Source: Phlebiopsis flavidoalba | Lineage: Eukaryota > Basidiomycota > Agaricomycetes > Polyporales > Phanerochaetaceae | Reading direction: 5' to 3' | NCBI GenBank assembly: GCA_035772785.1 | Contig: JAOCPU010000002.1 | Location: 124,001-188,000 of the forward strand | Length of the DNA: 64,000 nt | Shown here: piece after piece, positions 55,945 to 64,000 of the stretch | Position numbering within the stretch: the first letter of the stretch is position 1 | Layout: every line of letters begins with the position of its first letter | Position numbers and translations under genes: made by a program | The notes under the pieces: generated by a model | The model's input: only the letters and a program-made list of their open reading frames with translations | What the model was told of the DNA's origin: nothing | The model's database searches: none

Positions 55945-58900
55945 CTACAGTGGAGAAACAGGTACGAATATTACATTCATGACGACGGAAGAAAAGAGAG
56001 AAGCTGCTGCAGCGTCCGCACGTCGAACCCACCTCCGTTTTCTCCGCGCGGCAAGGTTGCCTCTGTCGCTCTTGTTCAGGGCAACAATATGCTTGAGCGT
56101 CAGCGACGCGAGGGCGTTTTTCGATGCGACATGAGAGCGAGTCCAGGAGCAACATGAGCTCGACATCCGACGCCTTGTCGATCGCAGAATGAGCACGTCG
56201 GGGTTGCCGTAGACGAACACAGGGTTGGGGTCGATGCGCGTCTCGTCTGCGGCCTTGACTGTGCTGCCTTTGCGCGCCGGCAGGGGCCTGAAGACGCGCG
56301 ATGTGGTGAGTGTCTCGAGTCGGACGGCGAGCATGGCGAGCTCCCGCATTTGCTGCACGCTGAACTGGACGCGCGAGCCGGAAAGGGAATCCGTGCGAAG
56401 GGTCTCCAGCTCGTGTCGACCGGCGAGGTCATTGGGGTAGATCAGTGATACGCTCTCCGGTGCTTCGAGGCCCTTCAGTTTGACTTCGCCAATTGCGTAG
56501 ACCTTCAGGTGGTTCCTTCGGATCACATCAATTGCCTGAGGGGTCCTGCAAGTGGGTGAACTCTGTCGCGGGCTCAGACTCAAGACGGCGGCACGTCGAT
56601 TTCACGATTTAGCATGACGTCTGCGCTGACCGCGATCTGCCCGCCTTGTGCACAGCCGCTTATACGCGACGCGGACGCACGATTGACGACAGGACCGAGA
56701 TAGTCCATACGATTGGGTGGTGGGATCAGGATCCAGGATGGGGACGCCACTATGTATGCCCATCCGGACGGACAGCCCACGCGCCGATGAGCTTCCCCAG
56801 CCTCGTCGCGGGATCTCCTTGCCGTCACCTCGCACTCCAGAATCTCGAGCGGCACACGCGACCTCGGAGAGCAAGCGTATCTGCACCTCGATGCACCAAT
56901 GCACAGCCGCGAGCGTCGTCGGGAAGGAACACATGAACGCGTCGCCTTCCGTCTTGACCTCGTAGCCGCCGCAGAGGCGCAGCTGGCGGCGCAGGAGCTG
57001 GTTGTGCTGGCGAGATCGCGGTCTGCATGCCCGCGTTGGCCTCCCAGAGGGTGCGTCGAATTCCGGATGTCCGTGAACACGAGCGCGACATGGCCCGTCG
57101 GCGGCGGTATCGCATCTTCGAGGGCGTGAGACATCCCGATCGTGATCTTCCGGCTTCTTGGGCCTTGCGCTGGCCCCTCGCGAGGTACAGCTCCGGGTCG
57201 ACGGACAAGTCCATGGTGGCCTGCCGCGAGCGCGACGGGCCAAAAGAGGTACGACACCGATGTGATGACCATGATCATCGTCGTGCCGCTCCCGCCGCCG
57301 TAGCTGATCGCAAAGTCGCGCAGCTTCTGCGCCGCGAATCATGGGGTAGCCCCGCGCTCCCGAGCGCGCGATGTCGACGGCGGTCTGGTACGAGACAAAA
57401 GTCCCACAGCCCGCGGTTACCGATGAGGACAAACTCGTCGAGCTCGAGAGCTCCCAGCGGATCACATTCGGGCGGGCGTTGACGTATAGGAAGGAGGTAG
57501 TAGAACCCAAACGAGCGGGAGACGTCAATCTCCTCGTTCACGAACCCCTTTGGCGAGACCCATCCTTCTGCCGCTCTGATTCGCGCACAGTCTCCTGGCG
57601 ATCGAAAGGGTCGTGCTTGTGCGACAGCAGCTCCGCATTGCCTTGGTTGCGAGATGACAGCGAGCGCGCGTTGCCCGCATGGGCCACTATAGAGGAGTTC
57701 GGCGGGTCGACAAAGATAGAGCATCCACGCTCGCCGACGCGCCGCTCTTGAGGCTCCGAAAAGTCGATCGCCGCGGCGTTCGCAGTCGTCGCGCTGCTCG
57801 CCGTGGACGGCGGCGCGTGATTGTCGCGCGAGTATGAGCCATGTCGTGCAGGCCGCGGTTGGACAGCTTCAGGAACGAGCGGCGCATCGCGCGTCCTCGG
57901 GGACGAGCGCTCGAGCTCCTGCGAGCTTGCGAGCGGTGTCGCCTGAGGCGCTGTTGCCTCGACATGTGGGACGATTCAATAGCATTTATACATCATAAAG
58001 AAGTACGTAAAAAAGGAAAGAGCGTCGTATTCCGAGCTCCTGCGTGAGCGCTTACCTCTTGTAATAGCGGGAGTTGTCGTGGCAGTCCTTATTGGCCTGT
58101 ATGTTTGTATTTGGCCTTAGCTCCGGGCAGTGTTCCTGTGGTAGGGTGTGCATGGCTCCCGATGGTGCGACTCGCGCGTCCCCACACCCCTAACATGGCG
58201 TGGCTTTTGTTTTGTCATAGAACAATTGGCGAAGATGGCCTCCTTGCGCTGGTCGCGGAAGTGGTCTGCACGAGGTCGAACATGCTCAGGTTCTGGCCGA
58301 GCGTGGTCCGCGATGCCGTACGCCATGCTGTTGATCTCGGACAGGACAGGACGTCCGCACGCGCCGGTCCTCGTTGTCGTCCGGGATGTGCGACTCAAAC
58401 TTCATCGTGACGTCCATGAGACCGAGCACCCGGAGGTCCTTGAGATCGGGAAAGTCGGCCAGCTTGCGGTCGGGGGCCGTTCTTGGGCGGCGCCATTGTG
58501 TGGTCCGGCTTGATCTCAAGCCGCTTGTTCCCTGACAGATTCAGGTACATTTAAGCCCGGATTAAAGTTCCTGCGCCCACACACAATCAGGCCTCTGCAA
58601 ACACACCACACATGTCGTCACTCACCAATTCCAATCAAAACTCCCAATTTGTTGATATTATACTTGAGCGCATTGCTGCCCGCATCAAGGACCTGCAGCG
58701 TCTGAATCTTGTTCAGCTCCTGCGGCAGAACTCTGCAGCTTATTCCCATTCAAATACAGCACGCGAAGGACAGAGAGGTCCGGCAGGTCCTCGGTTGGGG
58801 AGCGCGGTGAGGAGGTTGCCGGAGAGGTACAGCTCCTGGAGGTGCACGAGGTTCTTGAGGAAGCCGCTGGGCACGACCTGGATGTGGTTGAAGCGGAGGT

Positions 58901-61900
58901 TGAGCACCTGCAGCTCGAGCAGCACGCCGAGCGGTGTGCAGGTGCTCCTCAGTGAGGCGGTTCTCGCCGAGGTAGAGCCGCTCGATAGCGAGTATGCGAG
59001 CGGCGGGAGCGTGCCGCGGAGCGACGTCGTCGAGGGCTTGCGATCGGGCCCGACGACGGAGAGCGAGGTCGCGCCGGGCGGCGGGCGGGCGGGGCGGCGC
59101 GAACGGCGTGTGTCGGCGCTCGCGGCGGGGGCGTTGATGCCGCCGCCGATGAGGTTCGAGGTGAGGTTGATGGACGACGAGCGAGGAGCACTTCCAGATG
59201 GCTGCGGGGAGCTCCTCGAGCGAGTTGTCATGTATGATGCCTCGACCGTCTCGTCTCGTCTGTCTTCTGGAGTCTTCTGCAAGGCTCGCGGGCTAGGCGG
59301 TAGAGCTTAGTTGTTCGAGGCACGAGACAGTGATGCGAGAGCTTGGAAAGGTCGCCAGATCGACTCGTGGCAGCGCGAGACCGACGCAACGCGGGATTGG
59401 TAGGGTCACGACGCGCAGCGAGAGTGCAGCCGAACGTGGATCTGCGATAAAGCGCGGACTCGTCGAGCGAGGACATCTTGCGCGTGACGAGATGTCGAGG
59501 TGCAATAATCGCAAAGGTGGCTGGCTCTATGGGTGCTGCTAGGGAGATGCGTGAGGGTGCGTGATGTCGTTGTGGCGACGCGTTCCGCGAGGGTCTGCAG
59601 ACCACGGGCCAAACGAGAGCTCGAGGCGGCATGTATGCTGTTTGTGGTCCGCCCATGATCCGTCTCGACCTGCGCGGGAGGAGACAGCCACGTCGGAGAT
59701 GTCCGTTCAAGGTGTGTTCCGGGGAAAAAAAAACGGGCAGTCGATGCAGAGCGCAGGCTGCGCATATTGCGGCGCCCTATTCCGGGAAGCGCGAGACCTT
59801 GTTCCCGACGGCATGGTCAGCGTCTCGAGGTTTCTCGAGGTTCCAAATCTCGTCGGGCAGGAGCTTCTGGAGAGCTAAGGGACCTTGTAAACAAAAGAGA
59901 AAACAAACCATTAACGAGGTTTACTGGAAGCGTTCCGTGAGCTTGCAGGACGACCTCGGGGAGGGCTCCTCAATGACTGGTATATTGCGATATGGGTTGA
60001 GCTCCATTGTGGCGACCTGGAGCTCTCGGAAAGTTACCACGGCAGGCGCTGCATGCCGTTGTTCTGGAGCTTGAGCGCAGCCGCAGCGAGGGGATGTGGC
60101 CGGGAGGTCCGCGTCGTCACTAGAGGTTTGACGATGCGGTTCTCGAGGAGAGGTCGAGCCGGTGCTCCGGTTGCATCGTACTTGCAGCAGTCGCACGCTC
60201 GTGGCGTTGGGAGCGCGCTTGAATGAACCATGGTTCTGGCGAGGCGCAGCTGGCGCACCAGTCACGCACGCCACGCCTCGAGCAAGGACGCGCGGGATCT
60301 CGAGCCATGGGCGGGTTCCGCGCGAGGTTTCCGCAGTCTTGCACGATGTTGTCCGCTTTGGGACGCCGTACATCACGACACGGGCAACGGTCCCGGCCAG
60401 CGCAGCCGTGCACGGCGTATGGTCGCATGTGACTCGAACTGGTCCCAAAACACGAGGTCCTCGTCCTGGTCGACCATGGTCAGTGAGCCATGCGGAGTCC
60501 TCATAGACTTGCACTACTCACCGCGGGACCAAGAACGTCGCTCTTGTACACAAACATTCATGAGATATTGAATATCCTCCGCCGCCAAGGCGCGCAAAAT
60601 CGTCGACGGGGTCGTACCCCACCTGCTCCAGCCTTCTCCGCACGATACTCGCCGGCTTCTCCGACATGCCCAACAACAAGCGTTCTAACCCAACGTCAAC
60701 AAAACTGCTCAATAATAAAGGCCCCGACGCACCATCGCCCGCGCTCCTTGAGATACAACCGATGCATCTCGCGCCCATTATCATGGATTTCTAACCTTAT
60801 TGTTAGGTGAGGTACGGAATCAGCTCGCTCACCGTCGCGCGCAGCGAAATCGTCGCAACATGGTACGTATTGTCGCCCCTATAAATGCGGATGCGATAAC
60901 ACCATCGTTTTCGCGCGCCCGTGCAGGCTTGCCCCCACCGACTTCTGTCAACACACTGAGCGTATTCCCGGCGGCGGCGGCGGCGCCGCGGCGCCCGCCG
61001 CGTCCTCGCCGGTCGCCTGGCTCCGAGCCCTCCTCCTCGGGTGCACACTCCTCCTCGCTCGCCCGATGCTCGACGGCCCCAGTCTGTCCATCGCGGCGGT
61101 GCGCCACGTTCGGACGAGTCCTGCATGTCGCAGCACGACGGCCACACGCCTCGCGTATCACCACCCCACGGGGAACGCGGCCTAGTGCTCTTCGGCCAGT
61201 GGACCCAAGGAGCACCGGTGCTCCCGAATACTGCCCCCGGCTGCTCCATTGCTGCAGCTTAAGTTTGCCCGCGAGGCTGGACACGACCCCAGGGAGACTG
61301 TCGCGGCACGGACCGGCGGCCCGAGGGGGCAGGGCTCGAGGAACGAGCGCTGGCGCGATATCGTGCGCGGGGGTCGCGTCGGACGAGCGCGCGTGGAGAG
61401 GACATTCGATAGGGACGACTCGAAGCCGCTGCTCGAATGCGAGTCGGGCCCGCCCTCGTACAGCTCGTAGTGCTTCGCGAGGTCGACGATGCCCTCACCA
61501 TGAGTTGTCGTGATGTCCTTGTCTACGAGCGTGTACTCGGTGTCCCTTGAACGCCTGGCACGGGCGGCGGCGCGTACGGGCCTGCGCACGCGCGTGCTTC
61601 GTGGGCTCCGCCGGCGGCGCGAGGACGGCGGGCTCCTGGTGGCTGGTAGGGGATAGGGTAGTTCCCGGCGACGGCATCAAGACCGCGCGGGGGACCGGCG
61701 GCGGCACGGAGGAGCCCGGTCGATGTTGAGATCGGAGAGCTTGGGGAGACGGCTTTTCGAGCGGGTCTTGTGCAGGAAGTTTTTTGGAACACGCGCGACG
61801 GCGTTTTACTTGATGTCGCGGCTCTTGCAGAGGGGGTGTCGGACGTATGTCTCCGTCGAACGCTTGATGACGTGGCTGTTGGACGCTGAGAAGTATCGGT

Positions 61901-62010
61901 AGAGGCCCGCAGGCTGGAGGCCGTCGAATCGGGCAGCGTGACCGGGCTACGGCTTAGGGAAGGATGGAAGCAAATCCTCGCGATTTCATGTGAGGCACGG
62001 CCTAGAGAAG
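55945..62010 (-). CDS. Adenylate cyclase (fungal Cyr1/Cac1/Uac1 type), frame-disrupted
   Basis: Converts ATP to cAMP, activated through Ras and G-protein signalling at the membrane. All modules of the fungal enzyme appear in order on the minus strand. N-terminal linker at 61.0-62.0 kb (EGIVDLAKHYELYEGG near 61470). Ras-association domain at 60.5-60.9 kb (TYHVATISLRATVSELIP, EMHRLYLKERG, ASIVRRRLEQVGYD). LRR region at 58.1-60.4 kb (LQVLNLRFNHIQVVPSGFL near 58900, LRVLGLMDVTMKF near 58420). PP2C-like domain at 57.3-58.0 kb (ARIRAAEGWVSPKGFVNEE, DEFVLIGNRGLWD). Class III cyclase domain at 56.5-57.1 kb (HVALVFTDIRNST with the metal-binding Asp, EVKTEGDAFMCSFPT, LSVRMGIHSGVP, YLGPVVNRAS). C-terminal tail near 56.0-56.4 kb. 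The extent fits about 2,000 residues. Small indels change the frame every 50-150 bp while residues stay conserved. Start and stop are approximate. Confidence 0.88.
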
Positions 62011-64000
62011 GAGAATGATACGTCAGTACCCCCCATTGACGGTAAGTAGAGGCACACGTTGGAAGGACTGTGGCACAGCCCTGAACCGTACTGAGGAAGT
62101 AAACAGGCAAACTTCGTGCGCAAGTTAAAGGTTGAGCCATCGCGCGATAGTAGCCTATTCGTGTTCACGGCTTGCGAAAAATAGCAGACAATGTGTTCCC
62201 CGCCTTACTCGCACAGCCGTAAGCAACCCAAAAAAGCAGATCGCCCACCGTGGTAGAGCTTGCGCTTTCTCTGAGTGTGACCAAGCGGTATCACTTTGAG
62301 GAATGGGAACCGCCAGACGTTAACAGGACAAAGTTCCCCCGCGTTAGGAGATGTCCCCCCACAGGACATACCGGTGGTTCATCCACCGTACTCTGCGCCA
62401 TGAGGTGACGGTCGTCGTCTCTCAGCGATTCATACGCCCTTAGGGTTAGAGGACAGGCAGTCGAAAGACAACGCCAAGGTTCAGACCCGGGGCAGCTAAG
62501 CAAGGACGTTCTCCCGAAACGGACGAGTACACCCTCGCCTGTCGCAACCGACCAAAAAGGGGCACCCCAGGGTCCCTCACACCCTCCCAGCTCTAAAGTC
62601 CTAGTCTGATGCACCCGCGTCAACAAACCACCGCAAACTCACCAGCGTGTGACTCCTGTTGCGGCGCGTAGCTCCGCAGGCGCGTCCGGCTCGTTGAGAC
62701 ACGGGCCGCTTGATCGCCTGCTCAGCGACGTCCAGTGTGGGCGCTGGGAGCCAGCGTCGCGGTGGCTGGCGGCAGGGGGCAGGCACTGCGGCGGCTCTAA
62801 TCCGGCCACGATGTGCGCCCCGTTAGAGCCCTGAGCGTGCTGCGGGGCGCCGCTGCCTCTATTCCTCGGCGCCTTATGTGTAAATGGTATGTGCTGTGTA
62901 GTGCAAGGCGGGTAGGAGGGGGGCCGGCTTTTTGAGTGTGCGAACGGGCTGACGGCGACCAGACGGAAGCTTAATCCTTCCTCACATGAAAGCAGCATCC
63001 TGCCCCTGGGGCGCCCGCGGACCGGGGCACCCCCGCTGTGCGGCCACAGGGACGGGGGGTTTAATTGCATCAGATGTGATGTCATTGGAGCCGATGCTTA
63101 ATGGCCCCGTAAGCTCGGACACTAGAGTAGCGATAGGGCGTCATTATCGACTGCCGTTTTGCTTTACCACACGCAATACCACCGTGCCCATGCGCGATTG
63201 CCTTGTTCCTGTGCGCGCGAGTCATGCAGCCCGCCTTCGCTCAGTCGACACATCTCCAACCCCACATAAGAACCCATGACCTCCCGCGGAATTGACCCTC
63301 AGAACCGCACCCAAGGACGCCGCGAGCTGTGTGTCGATCTGATTCTACCCAGGGAAACCCTAAGCTATCACCAGGCGTATATTCGCCTGTGGCGTCAATT
63401 CGTGCGGTCTAGCGCCCTCACTATGCCACGACCGTTTTAATAGCACAGAGTTTCTGGGACGGTTCTGAGGCTGATCGGCCTACCGCCGCGCGGCACAAGC
63501 CGCGACGGGCACCACGGTGCGCACGCCGCCCATTTCCCATTTCTCGCGCTCACGGACGCGGGTCGCGCACCCCAGGCTCGGGACGTCAGCTCGAACGCAG
63601 AGACTTCGAAGAGCGCGTGCGGGCCCGCGGGACGGGAGGAGCGTTATACTCTTTCCGCGCTGCTCTATCGGGGACAAGGTACGATCTCGCATCTGAAACT
63701 ACATTCCTATCCCGTGGCGCGCGCGTTTGTATGTCATAGCATCTGAGACAAGGTACGCGACATACGCAAAGTCCGGCGCAACGCTGTGCACTCTGCATGT
63801 CCTTCTCGCGCCGTATGTATTGGGCCCCGCACGTGGCGTGTCTGCCGACGGTATTGTCAAGCATTTCACAGCCAATTCACGAATTTTCAGCTTGCAAAGC
63901 TTATGTGCCTCAGAGCTCCCACGGGATGGCTGTGTTCCAACGCATCACGCATCACACCCCCGACATGAGTGTTCCTTGCACGCCAGAGGAAACGATAGAC
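62011..64000. other. GC-rich stretch without recognisable gene
   Basis: Presumed upstream flank of the adenylate cyclase gene. Open frames on both strands show no motif. No repeat termini, tandem arrays or RNA gene could be supported. Confidence 0.45.

Overview
This is a nuclear segment from a filamentous basidiomycete, most likely Agaricomycetes. The evidence is: split genes with short introns; F-box/LRR paralogues of the Agaricomycete type; a Plavaka-type (KDZ-related) DNA transposase; a DUF6532-like protein; an uncharacterised basidiomycete membrane-protein family; and a fungal adenylate cyclase with Ras-association, LRR, PP2C and cyclase modules. No rRNA, tRNA, CRISPR or bacterial operon was seen.

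Layout. 1-9.4 kb is GC-rich and gene-free. It contains a 3.67-kb non-autonomous terminal-inverted-repeat (TIR) element (2275-5942), a cluster of five palindromes, short tandem arrays and a TGTCACATGTCAC array. 9.5-24.9 kb holds three copies of one membrane-protein family (two fragments and one nearly complete), a diverged repeat pair, an 89-bp poly-G tract and a type-B carboxylesterase on the minus strand. 25.7-34 kb holds a GH2 beta-mannosidase (+), an unrecognised gene (-) and a monocarboxylate-type MFS transporter (+). 34.5-55.7 kb is an F-box/LRR island on the minus strand. One F-box gene is split by a 9.6-kb Plavaka-type transposon (39162-48785) that carries the transposase and a divergent DUF6532-like gene. 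A second is interrupted by a 675-bp MITE with a 3-bp target duplication. A 0.4-kb duplicate of the 5' end of the second gene lies at the truncated 3' end of an allantoate-permease-type MFS gene. 56-62 kb is a complete-looking adenylate cyclase locus (-). 62-64 kb shows nothing recognisable.

Two themes connect the window. First, mobile DNA: the large transposon and the non-autonomous element share the terminus CATCAGGGAAA, so they may be an autonomous/non-autonomous pair. Both the large element and the MITE landed in F-box genes. Second, almost every recognised gene keeps well-conserved residues but is broken into different frames by small indels. This includes adenylate cyclase, which is normally a single-copy signalling gene. 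Either the assembly is rich in indel errors or the whole segment is decaying; the sequence alone does not settle which. Exon boundaries and start codons are therefore approximate for most genes.
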